Assembly: GCF_000429045.1 (NCBI RefSeq)
Contig: NZ_AUBC01000017.1
Coordinates: 62,001 to 126,000, forward strand
Direction: 5' to 3'
DNA: 64,000 nt
Origin: Salinarimonas rosea DSM 21201
Lineage (GTDB): Bacteria > Pseudomonadota > Alphaproteobacteria > Rhizobiales > Beijerinckiaceae
The translations under genes were made by a program, and so were the position numbers. Below are positions 50,607 to 60,698 of this stretch, piece by piece (positions within the stretch are counted from its first letter, which is position 1; the number at the start of each line of letters is the position of its first letter). Under the pieces are notes generated by a model. That model ran no database searches. It had not been told where the DNA came from and saw nothing but the letters and a program-made list of their open reading frames with translations.

Positions 50607-50840
50607 CTACCGCGGCGGTCCGGCCGGGTCGTTCGGGCGGCTGGCGGGACCGGGGTCGCGCCTGGTGTTCTCCGCCTTGCGGGCGAGCGCGGAGCGGTCG
50701 GGGTCGCCCGAGAAGGCGTTCGAGGCCGCGCGGCGGTTCGACTTGCGGCGCAGGAAGAACGCGAACAGGCCGATCGCGAGGACGAGCACGAGGCCGATCG
50801 TCATCACGTTCTGCGCTGCGAGAAAGTTCGCCCAATCCAT
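50607..50840 (-). CDS. Small single-helix membrane protein at the cluster edge
   Basis: A 77-residue protein: a short N-terminus MDWANFLAAQN, one helix VMTIGLVLVLAIGLFAFFL, then a basic stop-transfer RRKSNRR and a disordered polar tail. GGAGGAG sits seven bases before the ATG, which supports real translation. It converges on crtC with a 10-base gap. I do not recognise a family. A photosynthetic role is possible from location but unsupported. Confidence 0.55.
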   Translation of the reverse strand: MDWANFLAAQNVMTIGLVLVLAIGLFAFFLRRKSNRRAASNAFSGDPDRSALARKAENTRRDPGPASRPNDPAGPPR

Positions 50841-51303
50841 CGGAAGCTCTCCTCCGGTCGTCTATGGGAGTCTCGGGTGCGGACGTCGTCGAGCGACAAC
50901 GACGACGCGGCCGTCCCGATCCCCGGCCGCGTCCGAATGGCGCGGAGGCCGCCGGAGGCGAGGCGGCCGGACCTTCCGGAACGCAGCGGCGTTCTCCCGG
51001 CGGGGAGGCGGATCTCGACACGCCGGGCACCCGGACTCGCCTCCTCCCGGGCGTGTGAACTAAACTGTCATACGAATCGGGCACCTTGCTTTTCGGAGCG
51101 GGTCCCTCGAACCGACGAGGATCGTGTGAAGCGTCGCGCAGACCTTCCCTTTCGCGATCACGGCACAAGCCGAGACCCGTCGGCGCGCCCCCTCGTCACC
51201 GCCCGCTCCTGCCCGCACCACTCCCCTCCTCGCGAGACGTTCCGGACGCTCCGACGCGGCGCCCGGGGCGGTGGTCCCGCGTCGCCGCCAAGGAGACAGG
51301 CCG
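50841..51303. other. 463-base intergenic region
   Basis: I see no gene with a credible start and codon pattern here; open frames on both strands are Arg/Pro-rich and lack family features. A less GC-rich island at about 51054-51090 may hold promoter sequence for the PhoH-like gene. Within it, TGT-N12-CAT at 51054-51071 resembles a PpsR site but fails the right half. Confidence 0.5.
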
Positions 51304-52065
51304 TTGAGCAAGCGTTACGACAAGCAGAAGCGCCGCACCCGTCGCTCCTTCGAATCCGGTGAGATCGTCGAGCTCCACGGAGGTCTCGCCAGCGGAAAGT
51401 TCGAGCACGAGCGGGCGCTCGCTCCGATCAAGCCCCTCAACGCGACGCAGGCCGCCTACCTCGCGGCCCTGAAGGCCAACCCGCAGACGATCGTCCTCGG
51501 GCCCGCCGGCACCGGCAAGACCTGGATCGCCGCCGCCCATGCCGCCGATCTCTACCGCCAGAGGCGGATCGGCCGCATCGTCCTCACCCGCCCCAACGTC
51601 CCCGCCGGCCGCTCGCTCGGCTTCTTCCCGGGCTCGCTCGAGGAGAAGTTCGCGCCCTGGGCCGCGCCGGTCGTCGAGACGATCCGCGAGCGGATCGGGC
51701 GCGGGGCCTTCGACATCGCGGTGAAGAACGGCGAGATCGAGATGGTGCCCTTCGAGGTGATGCGCGGGCGCTCCTGGTCGGACACGTTCGTGCTGCTCGA
51801 CGAGGCGCAGAACGCGACGCTCCAGGAGATGAAGACCTTCCTCACGCGGCTCGGCGAGGATTGCACCGCGGTGATCAACGGCGACGTCTCGCAATGCGAC
51901 CTGAGGGAGACGTCCGGCCTCGCCCAGGTCATCGCCATGATCCGCGCCCAGGCGCTTCCGGTGCCGATCGTCGAGTTCGGCGCCGGCGACATCGTCCGCT
52001 CGGGCGTGTGCGCCATGTGGGTGCGGGCCTTCTCGGCGCTGGAGGGAGCCCACGCGGCGGTGTGA
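51304..52065 (+). CDS. PhoH-like ATPase
   Basis: A 253-residue P-loop protein of the short PhoH-like group. Walker A is GPAGTGKT and Walker B is VLLDEAQN. LTRPNVPAGRSLGFFPGSLEEKFAPW and TRLGEDCTAVINGDVSQCDL are PhoH hallmarks. The start is TTG 51304, with AAGGAGA about nine bases upstream; no suitable ATG exists. PhoH proteins are linked to RNA metabolism and phosphate stress, but the role of this short form is unclear. Confidence 0.88.
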   Translation: MSKRYDKQKRRTRRSFESGEIVELHGGLASGKFEHERALAPIKPLNATQAAYLAALKANPQTIVLGPAGTGKTWIAAAHAADLYRQRRIGRIVLTRPNVPAGRSLGFFPGSLEEKFAPWAAPVVETIRERIGRGAFDIAVKNGEIEMVPFEVMRGRSWSDTFVLLDEAQNATLQEMKTFLTRLGEDCTAVINGDVSQCDLRETSGLAQVIAMIRAQALPVPIVEFGAGDIVRSGVCAMWVRAFSALEGAHAAV

Positions 52066-52166
52066 CGGGGGCGCGCGCCGGCAGCGGGCGCGCGTCCACC
52101 CTTCCTTCAGGGCTCGGGCGTCAGGATGGCGTGCATGCCGGACCGTGCCCCCGGAAGGACGAACCC

Positions 52167-52670
52167 ATGACTTTGCCCCACCGCAGCGCGATCGTCGCGG
52201 GCGCCGCCTGGGCGGCCACCTTCGGCCTCGCGCTCGCGCTCGCTCCAAGGCTCGCAGCCGATCTCGCGGCGCCCTCGCCGCGTCTCCTTCTGCTTGCGGG
52301 CGCGGGTGCGCTGTTCATCGGCCTCGTCGCCTGCTTCCAGCGCGAGATGGGGCTCGCCCTGCGCGCGTCCAGCTTCGGCGATCCGCGCCGGCTCGTGACG
52401 AGCGGGAGCTTCGCGGTGAGCCGCAACCCGATCTACCTCGCCTTCGTGATCCCGCTCGCGAGCTTCGCGCTCTGGTCGCCCCTCGCCGCGGTGCTCGGCG
52501 TCGGGCTCTACCTCGCGGCGATGACGCTCCTCGTGGTGCGGCCCGAGGAACGCGCGCTGGCGGACGCCTTCGGGGCCGAGTTCGCGGAGTGGGCGCGGCG
52601 CACGCCGCGCTGGATCGGCCCGCCGCGCCGCCCGAGGGGGGACGTCGGGCGCGACATCGCGGGCGCGTGA
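52167..52670 (+). CDS. Isoprenylcysteine methyltransferase-like membrane protein
   Basis: A 167-residue protein with four hydrophobic helices and the ICMT/PEMT signature: LVTSGSFAVSRNPIYLAFVIPL, then RPEERALADAFGAEFAEWARRTPRWIG. This superfamily uses SAM to methylate lipids or small thiols at the membrane. The bacterial substrate is unknown. GGAAGGAC precedes the ATG. Confidence 0.82.
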   Translation: MTLPHRSAIVAGAAWAATFGLALALAPRLAADLAAPSPRLLLLAGAGALFIGLVACFQREMGLALRASSFGDPRRLVTSGSFAVSRNPIYLAFVIPLASFALWSPLAAVLGVGLYLAAMTLLVVRPEERALADAFGAEFAEWARRTPRWIGPPRRPRGDVGRDIAGA

Positions 52671-52737
52671 CGGGCGCTTGACAGCCGCGGACCCGCGGCG
52701 GGAGCATGACGCACGCCTCGATGAGGGAGACGCGTCG

Positions 52738-53037
52738 ATGACCCGCCTCGCCCGCCACGCCGCACGCCTCGCGCGCGCCTGCGCCCTGAGCGTCGTCCTC
52801 GGCACGCTCGCGAACTCCGCGGTGGCGCAGGAGGGAGCCGCAACGCGGCCCACCGCCCCGGTGACGGCCCCCGGGGCACAGCCGCTGCTCGGCCCGCACG
52901 CCTGCATGTGCCGCGCCTTCGGGCGCGCCTTCGAGCCCGGCGAGCGGGTCTGCCTCTCCGGACGGCTCGCGGAATGCACGATCGCCATCAACGTGATGAA
53001 CTGGCGGCGCACCGGCGAGGCCTGCCCGGCCACGTGA
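52738..53037 (+). CDS. Small secreted protein with four cysteines
   Basis: A 99-residue protein. Residues 1-30 form a signal peptide (ALSVVLGTLANSAVA-QEG). The mature part has HACMCRAFGRAFEPGERVCLSGRLAECTIAINVMNWRRTGEACPAT, with Cys-x-Cys and three further Cys residues. Proteins of this look are frequent in Rhizobiales as exported hypotheticals; disulfide bonding is likely. It sits between the ICMT-like gene and the convergent patatin. Confidence 0.65.
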   Translation: MTRLARHAARLARACALSVVLGTLANSAVAQEGAATRPTAPVTAPGAQPLLGPHACMCRAFGRAFEPGERVCLSGRLAECTIAINVMNWRRTGEACPAT

Positions 53038-53056
53038 GCGGGACACGCGACCCGGC

Positions 53057-54187
53057 TCAGCGCGCGAGCTGGCGCTCGGCCTCGGCGAGGAGCTCCTGCA
53101 GGTCCGGCAGCATCCGCCGCGCCGCCTGGGCGCCGAGATCGATGACCTCGGCCGCGCGGTGGAACTCGAACAGGCCGACCGCGCCGAGCTTCGGCGAGAC
53201 CATCAGGTCCGGCGGGTCCCCCGCGAGCCGGGAGCGCGAGATGCGGTCCTGCGTGATGTTGAAGGCGTCGATCATCACGCTCGCCACGCCGGGACCGATG
53301 CGCGGGCGTGCCGGGCGGTTGCGCACGCGATCGGCGGCGCCGCGGACGGGGCCGAACAGGCCCCAGCGCCGCGGCTCCTCGATCACGGCCTCGACCATCT
53401 CGTCCTCCTCCTCGTCCTCCGGATGCGGCTCGAGCGACTGGATCGTCGTCCCGCGCAGCTTGAGATCGCCGTTGAGATTGACGCAGACGACGAGATCCGC
53501 ACCGAGCGCGCGGGCGGTCGTCACCGGGACGGGGTTGATCAGCGCGCCGTCCATCAAGAGGCGCCCGCCGATGCGCACCGGGTCGATGATGCCGGGCAGC
53601 GCGTAGGACGCGTTCACCGCCTGGACGAGAGGGCCCTTGGTCAGCCAGACCTCGTGGCCGGTGCCGAGCTCCGTGGCGATCGCCGCGAAGCTGCGCGACA
53701 GGTCCTCGATGCGCAGCCCGCCGAGGTCCACCTCGAGCAGCCGCTTCAGTCGATGGCCGGCGATCAGGCCCGATGCGCCGATGTGGAAGTCGAGGAGGCC
53801 GAGCACCCGGCGCTTGGTCAGGCCGCGCGCGAAACCCTCGAGATCGTCGAGCTTGCCCGCCGCGTAGCAGCCGCCGACGACGGCGCCGATGGAAGAGCCG
53901 GCGATCACGTCCGGCTCGATGCCGGCCTCGGAGAGCACCCGCAGGACTCCGATGTGAGACCACCCCCGCGCGGCTCCACCGCCGAGCGCGATGCCGATCT
54001 TGAGGCGGCTGCGCGAGCGCGGCGGCTTCCTGGCGAGCGTGGTCGCGGTCGCCGCCTCCGGCGCGGTCGCCTCGGCGGCGGACGTCACGGGCTCGGCCAG
54101 AACAGGGCCCGGCGCGGTCTCAGCGATGCTCGCGCCCATCGAGCTCGTCCCTCCGAAGGCTCTCCGCGCCAGGTCTCCCAGCAGCAT
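53057..54187 (-). CDS. Patatin-like phospholipase (RssA type)
   Basis: A 376-residue protein with a patatin domain. It has GIALGGGAARGWSHIGVLRVLSEAGIEPDVIAGSSIGAVVG, giving the oxyanion Gly-rich loop and the GSSIG nucleophile Ser. The catalytic Asp is in LLMDGALINPVPV. An acidic stretch (EDEEEDEMVEAV) interrupts the C-terminal half. It probably hydrolyses acyl lipids. ATG 54187 is chosen because GAGGAG lies about seven bases upstream. It is downstream of hisI, possibly in the same transcript. Confidence 0.87.
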   Translation of the reverse strand: MLLGDLARRAFGGTSSMGASIAETAPGPVLAEPVTSAAEATAPEAATATTLARKPPRSRSRLKIGIALGGGAARGWSHIGVLRVLSEAGIEPDVIAGSSIGAVVGGCYAAGKLDDLEGFARGLTKRRVLGLLDFHIGASGLIAGHRLKRLLEVDLGGLRIEDLSRSFAAIATELGTGHEVWLTKGPLVQAVNASYALPGIIDPVRIGGRLLMDGALINPVPVTTARALGADLVVCVNLNGDLKLRGTTIQSLEPHPEDEEEDEMVEAVIEEPRRWGLFGPVRGAADRVRNRPARPRIGPGVASVMIDAFNITQDRISRSRLAGDPPDLMVSPKLGAVGLFEFHRAAEVIDLGAQAARRMLPDLQELLAEAERQLAR

Positions 54188-54296
54188 GCCGCACTCCTCA
54201 CCACCGTCACGCATCGTCTCCCCCGATCGATGAAGGAGGCTTGAACAACGCGTGACCATTGTGGATCGATGCGGGAGATCGCGAAAAAAGCGTAGC

Positions 54297-54731
54297 TTAG
54301 GCCGCTCCGTTCTCGTCCCCCGCCGGGACAGGAACGAGCCGCGGCCCGCCCTCGCCGGGGACGACGCGCCGATAGAAGCACGCCCGCCGGCCGGTGTGGC
54401 AGCAGCCGCCGTCGCCGCCGACGCGCACGCGCAGCAGGAGCGCGTCCTGGTCGCAATCGACCCGCATCTCCACGAGCGTCTGCACCTGGCCGGACGTCGC
54501 ACCCTTGTGCCAGAGCGCCCCGCGCGAGCGCGACCAGTACCAGGCCTCGCCGGTCTCCAGCGTCTTCGCCAGGGCCTCGTCGTTCATGTGGGCGAGCATC
54601 AGGATCTCGCCCGTGTCGGCGTCGACGGCGATGGCCGTGACGAGCCCGTCGGCCCCGAAACGCGGGGCGAGGGTCTCGCCCTCCTCGAGGGCGTGCTTGT
54701 CTCGGGCGGCGGGGAAGGTCGCGTGCGTCAT
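54297..54731 (-). CDS. hisI: Phosphoribosyl-AMP cyclohydrolase
   Basis: A 144-residue HisI, third step of histidine synthesis. The metal-site motifs are complete: [52 protein letters not shown] and [12 protein letters not shown]. It is a stand-alone cyclohydrolase without a HisE domain, as is usual in alphaproteobacteria. It is downstream of folE in the conserved iscU-like/folE/hisI neighbourhood, but on the same strand as folE only. Confidence 0.96.
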   Translation of the reverse strand: MTHATFPAARDKHALEEGETLAPRFGADGLVTAIAVDADTGEILMLAHMNDEALAKTLETGEAWYWSRSRGALWHKGATSGQVQTLVEMRVDCDQDALLLRVRVGGDGGCCHTGRRACFYRRVVPGEGGPRLVPVPAGDENGAA

Positions 54732-54816
54732 CGGGCTCGTCCGGTGAGAGAACGGCCGGCGGAGGCCGGGCGCACAGGTGGCTCGCGCACGGCGGGCGCG
54801 TCAAGGCCGGTCAGAC

Positions 54817-54837
54817 GCTCCGTCCCTGCAGGGGAGC
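54817..54837. repeat. Solo palindrome between folE and hisI
   Basis: GCTC-CGT-CCCTGCAGGG-G-AGC resembles one terminal hairpin of the paired elements (core CCCTGCAGGG, identical to the left end of copy 1). No second half is evident in the 187-base gap. Confidence 0.45.
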
Positions 54838-54918
54838 GCCCTCGGCGGCCCTCGGCGCACACCCTTCGCATCCGGGGCGGGGCGCGTGCCCCGCCCGGTC
54901 ACGCCCGCGCCGGCTCGC

Positions 54919-55557
54919 TCACTTCCCCAGCCGCACCTGCGTGAAGAACCGGGCCTGCTCGGCGGGCTCCTCGCGGAACACGCCGGTGAAGACGGTCGTC
55001 ACCGTCGAGGCGCCGGCCTTGCGCACGCCGCGCATGGACATGCACATGTGCTCGGCCTCGATCAGGATGGCGATGCCGCGCGGGCGCAGCGCGTCCTCGA
55101 TGGCGTCGGCGATCTGCTGGGTCATCGTCTCCTGCGTCTGCAGGCGCTTGGCGAAGACGTCGACCACGCGGGCGAGCTTGGAGAGCCCCACCACCCCCTT
55201 CGTCGGGAAGTAGGCGATGTGGGCCGAGCCGTGGAACGGCACCATGTGGTGCTCGCAATGCGAATGGAACGGGATGTCCCGCACCAGCACCATGTCGCCG
55301 TAGCCCTCGACGTCCTCGAAGACCTTGGCGAGCACCGCGCCCGCATCCTCCTCGTAGCCGCCGAAGAGCTCGCGATAGGCCTTGGCGACGCGCTTGGGCG
55401 TCTCCTTGAGCCCCTCCCGGTCCGGGTCGTCGCCGGCATAGGCGATCAGCGTGCGCACCGCCGCTTCCGCCTCCTCGCGGCTGGGCTTGATGATCGTCTT
55501 CTCGCCGGCGTCGTGCGCATCCACACGCGCGGACAAGGTCTTAACCACGGCATCCAT
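54919..55557 (-). CDS. folE: GTP cyclohydrolase I
   Basis: A 212-residue FolE, first step of folate synthesis from GTP. Zinc and active-site residues are visible in [22 protein letters not shown] and [33 protein letters not shown] is the conserved C-terminal helix. The start MDAVVKT has GGGAGG seven bases upstream. It is divergent from the IscU-like gene. Confidence 0.96.
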   Translation of the reverse strand: MDAVVKTLSARVDAHDAGEKTIIKPSREEAEAAVRTLIAYAGDDPDREGLKETPKRVAKAYRELFGGYEEDAGAVLAKVFEDVEGYGDMVLVRDIPFHSHCEHHMVPFHGSAHIAYFPTKGVVGLSKLARVVDVFAKRLQTQETMTQQIADAIEDALRPRGIAILIEAEHMCMSMRGVRKAGASTVTTVFTGVFREEPAEQARFFTQVRLGK

Positions 55558-55733
55558 TGTGGCGCCTCCCGCTCTGTTCATGCCCACGCTTACGCGCCGG
55601 CTCCCGCCTCGGATGGCGCTTCGCGGCACATGGCCGCAGCGAAGGACGCGTGGGCCCTGCCCGATCCCTCGCGCTCCGAGGTTCTCCGACCTATATTGGG
55701 CCTCGACGCGGAAATGACGAGCCGGACGTTGCC

Positions 55734-56177
55734 ATGCTCGACGACATCTACAACGCACGGATCCTGGCTCTCGCGGCGGACATCCCGCGCCTCGGCCGGC
55801 TCCCCGCGCCGCAGGCGAGCGCAACCGTGCGCTCGAAGCTCTGCGGCTCGACCGTGACGGTCGACCTCGTCGTCGAGGACGGGCATGTCGTGGACTTCGC
55901 CCACGAGGTGAAGGCCTGCGCCCTCGGGCAGGCCGCGTCCTCGATCATGGCGCGGCACGTGGTGGGCAAGACAACCGGCGAGCTGCGCGCGCTGCGGGAC
56001 GCGATGCGGGCGATGCTGAAGGAGGACGGCCCGCCGCCCGGCGGCGACTGGGCCGAGTGTGCCGTGCTCGAGCCCGTGCGCGGCTTCAAGGCCCGCCACG
56101 CCTCGACGCTGCTCACCTTCGACGCCGTGGTGAAGGCGCTCGACGAGATCGAGGGCAAGGCCGCGAAGGTGGCGTGA
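55734..56177 (+). CDS. IscU/NifU-N-like Fe-S scaffold protein
   Basis: A 147-residue protein of the IscU/SufU-like fold. The three candidate cluster or zinc ligands are Cys37 (KLCGST), Cys62 ([10 protein letters not shown]) and Cys109 (AECAVLEP). Unlike canonical IscU it lacks the usual Asp after the first Cys. This version is commonly found beside folE and hisI in Rhizobiales. It lies outside the suf operon; whether it works with Suf is unknown. It converges on hisS with a three-base gap. Confidence 0.85.
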   Translation: MLDDIYNARILALAADIPRLGRLPAPQASATVRSKLCGSTVTVDLVVEDGHVVDFAHEVKACALGQAASSIMARHVVGKTTGELRALRDAMRAMLKEDGPPPGGDWAECAVLEPVRGFKARHASTLLTFDAVVKALDEIEGKAAKVA

Positions 56178-56180
56178 GCC

Positions 56181-57683
56181 TCACCGATGCCGGGCGAGGA
56201 TCTCGCGCACGGCGTCGACCATCGTCGTCTCCGGGACGGAGACCTGGGCCGGGCGCGCGGCCTTCCATTCCTCGTTGGTCTCGATCGTGGCGGAGGCCTT
56301 GGCGCCCTCGACCAGGTCCTTGATCTGGACCTCGCCGCGGTCGCGCTCGTCCGAGCCCTGGATGACGACGCAGGGGCTCCGGCGGCGGTCGGCGTACTTC
56401 ATCTGCGCCTTCATGCCGGCCGAGCCGAGATACATCTCCGCTCGGATCCCGGCATTGCGCAGGGTCGCGACGAGGCGCTGGTAGTCGGCGACGCGCTCGC
56501 GGTCCATCACCAGCACCACCACCGGCGCCTGCGGCTCGGCGCCGGCGACGATGGGGCTGTTCACGAGCCTGAGCGCCGAGAGGAGCCGGGAGACACCGAT
56601 GGAGAACCCCGTCGCCGGCACGGGCTCGGCCCGGAAGCGGCCCACGAGGCCGTCGTAGCGCCCGCCCCCGCCGATCGAGCCGAAGCGCACCGGCACGCCG
56701 TCCTCGTTCGTCACGGGGAAGGTCAGCTCCGCCTCGAAGACCGGGCCGGTATAGTACTCGAGGCCGCGCACGACGGAGGGGTCCACCTTCACCCGGTCGG
56801 CGTAGCCCGCCGCGGCGATCTGGGCGGCGATGTCGCGCAGCTCCGCGACGCCCTCCCCGCCCCGCTCGGAGCCGGCGACGACCGCCTCCAGCGCCGCGAA
56901 GGTCTCGTCCAGCGTGGCGCGCGCGGCCTCGGTGAAGGCGACGACACGCTCGGCCCGGGCCGGGTCGAGGCCGGCGCCCTTGGTGTAGTCCCCGCTCGGG
57001 TCCATGCGCCCCTCGCCGAGCAGCGCACGCACGCCCTCGGCGCCGACCTTGTCGAGCTTGTCGATCGCCCGCAGCACGACGAGGCGGCGCCCCGCCTCGT
57101 CCTCGCCGGACAGGCCGATCGCCTCCATCACGCCGTCGAGGACCTTGCGGTTGTTGACCTTGACGACGTACCGGCCGGCGAGCCCGAGCCGGTCGAGCGT
57201 GTCGGCGGCCATCATGCACATCTCGGCGTCCGCCGCGACGGAGGCCGCGCCCACCGTGTCGGCGTCGAACTGCATGAACTGCCGGAAGCGGCCCGGGCCG
57301 GGCTTCTCGTTGCGGAAGACCCAGCCCGCGCGATACGAGCGGTAGGGCTTCGCCAGCGCCTCGAAGTTCTCCGAGACGTAGCGGGCGAGCGGCGCGGTGA
57401 GGTCGTAGCGCAGCGACAGCCACTGCTCGTCCTCGTCCTGGAACGAGAATACGCCCTCGTTCGGGCGGTCCTGGTCGGGCAGGAACTTGCCGAGCGCGTC
57501 GGTGTACTCGACGAGCGGCGTCTCCACCGCCTCGAAGCCGTAGAGCTCGTAGACCGCGCGGATCTCGGCGAGCATCCGCTCGGCGGCGGCGAGCTCGCCG
57601 GGGCCGCGGTCGACGAAGCCTCGCGGCACCCGCGCCTTCAGCCGGCTCGCCTTCGCGTCGTCGTTCTTGCCAGACTTGGCCAT
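56181..57683 (-). CDS. hisS: Histidyl-tRNA synthetase
   Basis: A 500-residue class II HisRS. Motif 2 is the region [20 protein letters not shown]. The His-specific motifs are [13 protein letters not shown] and the Gly-rich [14 protein letters not shown]. The anticodon-binding domain is at the C-terminus ([33 protein letters not shown]). The extended [10 protein letters not shown] form is characteristic of alphaproteobacterial enzymes with unusual tRNA-His recognition (family knowledge). No hisG/hisZ genes are adjacent. Confidence 0.96.
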   Translation of the reverse strand: MAKSGKNDDAKASRLKARVPRGFVDRGPGELAAAERMLAEIRAVYELYGFEAVETPLVEYTDALGKFLPDQDRPNEGVFSFQDEDEQWLSLRYDLTAPLARYVSENFEALAKPYRSYRAGWVFRNEKPGPGRFRQFMQFDADTVGAASVAADAEMCMMAADTLDRLGLAGRYVVKVNNRKVLDGVMEAIGLSGEDEAGRRLVVLRAIDKLDKVGAEGVRALLGEGRMDPSGDYTKGAGLDPARAERVVAFTEAARATLDETFAALEAVVAGSERGGEGVAELRDIAAQIAAAGYADRVKVDPSVVRGLEYYTGPVFEAELTFPVTNEDGVPVRFGSIGGGGRYDGLVGRFRAEPVPATGFSIGVSRLLSALRLVNSPIVAGAEPQAPVVVLVMDRERVADYQRLVATLRNAGIRAEMYLGSAGMKAQMKYADRRRSPCVVIQGSDERDRGEVQIKDLVEGAKASATIETNEEWKAARPAQVSVPETTMVDAVREILARHR

Positions 57684-57766
57684 GATCCGTCCTGCCCGTG
57701 TTCCGAGCGCCACGCGATAGCGCGCGTGCGCCCCGTGGGCAACCCGCATGGCTCCGGCGTGCGGCG

Positions 57767-60496
57767 TCAGGCGGCGGTCCAGAGGCCGACGGGCAGGATC
57801 GGGAGCAGGTCGGCGACCGGCGTTTCCCCGCCGAAGGTCCGCGCGCCGTCCCCGAGCGCGTCGCCGAGCTGCGAGTCGACGAGGTCGTCCGGCAGGACGA
57901 GGCGCGTGTCGCCCCACCACTCGGCGGCCGGCGCGAGCGCCGCGCCGCCGATCAGCGCCCCGCCCATCAGCCGCCCCGCCACCGCGATCGCGAGCGAGGA
58001 GGAGCGACGGCGCGCGAAGGCGACGACGTGCGACGCGCGCCGTCCGCGCACCCCCAGCGGGATGTACTCGCCCTCCGCGAACAGGTCCGGCAGCGCGCGG
58101 CGGGCCTCGAGGCAGCGGGCGATCACGCGCTGCTTCACGCGTCCGTCGCGGAACCGCGCGGCGAGATCCGCGAGCGCGGACCCGTCCGCGAGCGCCGCCT
58201 CGCGGGCCTCGTAGTCGACCGGGTCGCGGTTGTCGGGGTCGACGAGGGAGAAGTCCCAGAACTCGCGGCCCTGGTAGCAGTCCGGGACGCCGGGGGCCGT
58301 CGAGCGCAGGAAGGCCTGCACGAGCCCGTTCGCCGCGCCGGCGGGTGCCAGCGCCTCGGCGAAGGCGTGGACGGAGGCGAGGAAGGCCGGCGCCACCGCG
58401 GGATCGGTGACCGCCTCGACGAAGCTCGCGCAGGCGGCCTCGTAGTCCGCGTCCGGCTCGGTCCAGGACGAATTGAGCTTCGCCTCGCGCAGGGCCTTCT
58501 CCTGCCAGCGCACGAGCCGCGCCCCGAGCCGCCCGACGCCCTCGGCGTCGTCGGGCGAAAGCCCGTAGGGCCAGGCGCCGAGCAGCATCTGGTAGAGGAC
58601 GTACTCGTCCGCCGGATCGACGGCGTCGCGCGTGTGGCGCTTGTTGATGTCGAGCCAGGAGCCCACCCGGTCGGCCCACTCGGCGGGGACCTCGGAGAGG
58701 GCCGCGAGGCGGGCGCGCACGTCCTCACCGCGCTTGTGGTCGTGGGTCGCCGTGGCGATCATGGAGTATGGGAACAGCTCGGCGCGCTCCATCGACTGCG
58801 CGTGGAAGGCGTCGCGCGAGACGGCGAAGCGCCCCGGGTCGGAGCCGACCTCGTTGCGCGAGACGAGCCGGCCGTAGCGGTAGAAAGCCGTGTCCTCGAC
58901 CGACTTCGCCGCGACGGGCGCGCAGAGCTGCTGGAAGGCGACGACTGCGCGGGCGCGGATCTCCTGGTCGGCGACGCCGACGCCCGAGATCCAGCCGGCG
59001 ACGAGATCGACGATTGGCGCCTCGCCCGGTCCCGCCATGTCCTTGGCGGCGGCGACGGCGCGCTCCAGGATCGGCGCGTCCGCGCCGGGCGCCGCGCCCG
59101 CGGTGGCGTAGGTGCGGTAGGCCGGGAAGGCGGCGACCAGGGCCACCAGCGCGCGGCGCAGCGCGTGGTAGGTGACGTCGCGGGTCTCGAGGTCGAGCCG
59201 GGCGAGGTCGTGGAAGGCGTGCGCGACGGCGTCGAGCTGGCCCGCGAAGTTGCGCACCAGCATCTCGTTGCGCGCATCGAGCTCCTCGGAGGCGAAGTCC
59301 GGGTAGCGGCCGGAGATCTCGCTCCACAGGTCGGTGAACATCTCCTCGCCGTCCGGGTCGTGCAGGAGCCCGCCCACCGCGTCCATGAACTCGTAGCCGG
59401 TGGTGCCGTCGACCGCCCAATCCGTGGGGAGCGTCTCGTCGTGCGCGAGGATCTTCTCCACGAGCACGATCGCCGGCCCGCGCGGCGCCTCCGGCGGGCG
59501 CTCGGGCTCGAGCTCGGAGAGCCGCTCGCGCAGGCGCCGGCCGTAGCCGGCAGGGTCGGCGAGGCCGTCGACGTGGTCGATGCGCAGCCCGTCGATCAGG
59601 CCCTCGGCGTAGAGCCGGAAGATCTCGGCGTGCACGCCCTCGAACACGTCCGCCTCCTCGACCCTGAGCCCCGCGAGCTCCGTGATGTCGAAGAAGCGCC
59701 GCCAGTTGATCTCGTCGCCCGCCGTGCGCCACCAGGAGAGGCGCCAGTTCTGGCGCTCGAGGATCGGGTGGAGCGTCGCGGGCTCCGACACGCGCGCGAG
59801 CGCCGCCTCGAGCGTCTCGCCCGCCTCGCGGGCGAGCGACAGGCGCGCTTCCTTGAAGGCCTCCGGCGTGCGTGCCTCGTCGAAGCGCTCCGCCAGCGGA
59901 ACCAGCGCGGGGTCGCCGGCGCGCAGGATCTCGCCGTAGTCGCCGGGGTTCAGCGGGAAGCGGTGATGGTAGTAGGCGGCGCACAGGCGGCGCATCCGCG
60001 GATCGAAGACGATCGCGATCTCGCCGTTCGCCAGCGCCTCGCCGTAGGGCACGCCCAGGAAGGGGGCGGCGACCTTGCCCTCGAGGACGGGATCGGGGGT
60101 GTTCCAGTCGATATCGAAGTAGTGGGCGTAGCGGCTCGCCTGCCCGTTCTCCAGCACGTCGAGCCAGAACCGGTTGTCCGCCCCGCCGACCGCCATGTGG
60201 TTGGGCACGATGTCGGCGATGAGCCCCATCCCGTGCCGGCGCGCGGCGGCGACGAGCGCCCGCAGCCCCTCCTCGCCGCCGATCTCGGGGTCGACGTCGG
60301 TGAAGTCGACCCCGTCGTAGCCGTGCACCGAGCCCCGGCGCGAGGCGAGGATCGGCGAGAGGTAGAGATGGCTGATCCCCAGCGCCGCGAGGTAGGGCAC
60401 GACCCGCTCCGCCGCCTCGAACGGGAACTCCCGACGCAGCTGGAGCCGGTAGGTGGCGCGCGGCACGCGCGGGGCGATCGGTGTGTCGTGCGTCAT
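57767..60496 (-). CDS. treY: Maltooligosyl trehalose synthase
   Basis: A 909-residue GH13 enzyme that turns the reducing-end maltose unit of an alpha-glucan into a trehalosyl unit. It starts [39 protein letters not shown]. Catalytic regions include [36 protein letters not shown] with the acid Glu, and [17 protein letters not shown]. It is the last gene of the treZ-malQ-treY group, separated from malQ by a palindromic element. Confidence 0.96.
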   Translation of the reverse strand: MTHDTPIAPRVPRATYRLQLRREFPFEAAERVVPYLAALGISHLYLSPILASRRGSVHGYDGVDFTDVDPEIGGEEGLRALVAAARRHGMGLIADIVPNHMAVGGADNRFWLDVLENGQASRYAHYFDIDWNTPDPVLEGKVAAPFLGVPYGEALANGEIAIVFDPRMRRLCAAYYHHRFPLNPGDYGEILRAGDPALVPLAERFDEARTPEAFKEARLSLAREAGETLEAALARVSEPATLHPILERQNWRLSWWRTAGDEINWRRFFDITELAGLRVEEADVFEGVHAEIFRLYAEGLIDGLRIDHVDGLADPAGYGRRLRERLSELEPERPPEAPRGPAIVLVEKILAHDETLPTDWAVDGTTGYEFMDAVGGLLHDPDGEEMFTDLWSEISGRYPDFASEELDARNEMLVRNFAGQLDAVAHAFHDLARLDLETRDVTYHALRRALVALVAAFPAYRTYATAGAAPGADAPILERAVAAAKDMAGPGEAPIVDLVAGWISGVGVADQEIRARAVVAFQQLCAPVAAKSVEDTAFYRYGRLVSRNEVGSDPGRFAVSRDAFHAQSMERAELFPYSMIATATHDHKRGEDVRARLAALSEVPAEWADRVGSWLDINKRHTRDAVDPADEYVLYQMLLGAWPYGLSPDDAEGVGRLGARLVRWQEKALREAKLNSSWTEPDADYEAACASFVEAVTDPAVAPAFLASVHAFAEALAPAGAANGLVQAFLRSTAPGVPDCYQGREFWDFSLVDPDNRDPVDYEAREAALADGSALADLAARFRDGRVKQRVIARCLEARRALPDLFAEGEYIPLGVRGRRASHVVAFARRRSSSLAIAVAGRLMGGALIGGAALAPAAEWWGDTRLVLPDDLVDSQLGDALGDGARTFGGETPVADLLPILPVGLWTAA

Positions 60497-60530
60497 CCCT
60501 CGGGCCTCTTGTCCTGTGCGCCGTCTCGCT

Positions 60531-60686
60531 CCCGCCCCGTCGGGGCGGGGACGGCGAGCGCCGCGAGCCAGGGGCGGGGTCCCCCGGCTCGACGCGTCCC
60601 GTTTCGGCTCTACCGAAGCGCGCCTTCGGCGCACCCCCTGCGTCTCGTCGCCTGCGGCGCCGGTCCACCTCCCCCGACGGGGGAGG
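60531..60686. repeat. Paired-hairpin intergenic element, copy 4
   Basis: A 156-base element between malQ and treY, bounded by CCCGCCCC-GTC-GGGGCGGG (60531-60549) and CCTCCCCC-GAC-GGGGGAGG (60668-60686). Read on the minus strand it aligns along its whole length with copy 3, including GGCGACGAGACG, GCGCGCTTCGG, GAGCCGAAACG and GGGGGACCCCGCCCCTG. Loop bases differ from copy 3 while stems are kept. Confidence 0.85.
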
Positions 60687-60698
60687 AGCCGGCGCGGC

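Noticed and set aside
51054-51071. TGT-N12-CAT resembling a PpsR site upstream of the PhoH-like gene
   Set aside because: The right half does not match ACA and there is no second site 8 bases away.
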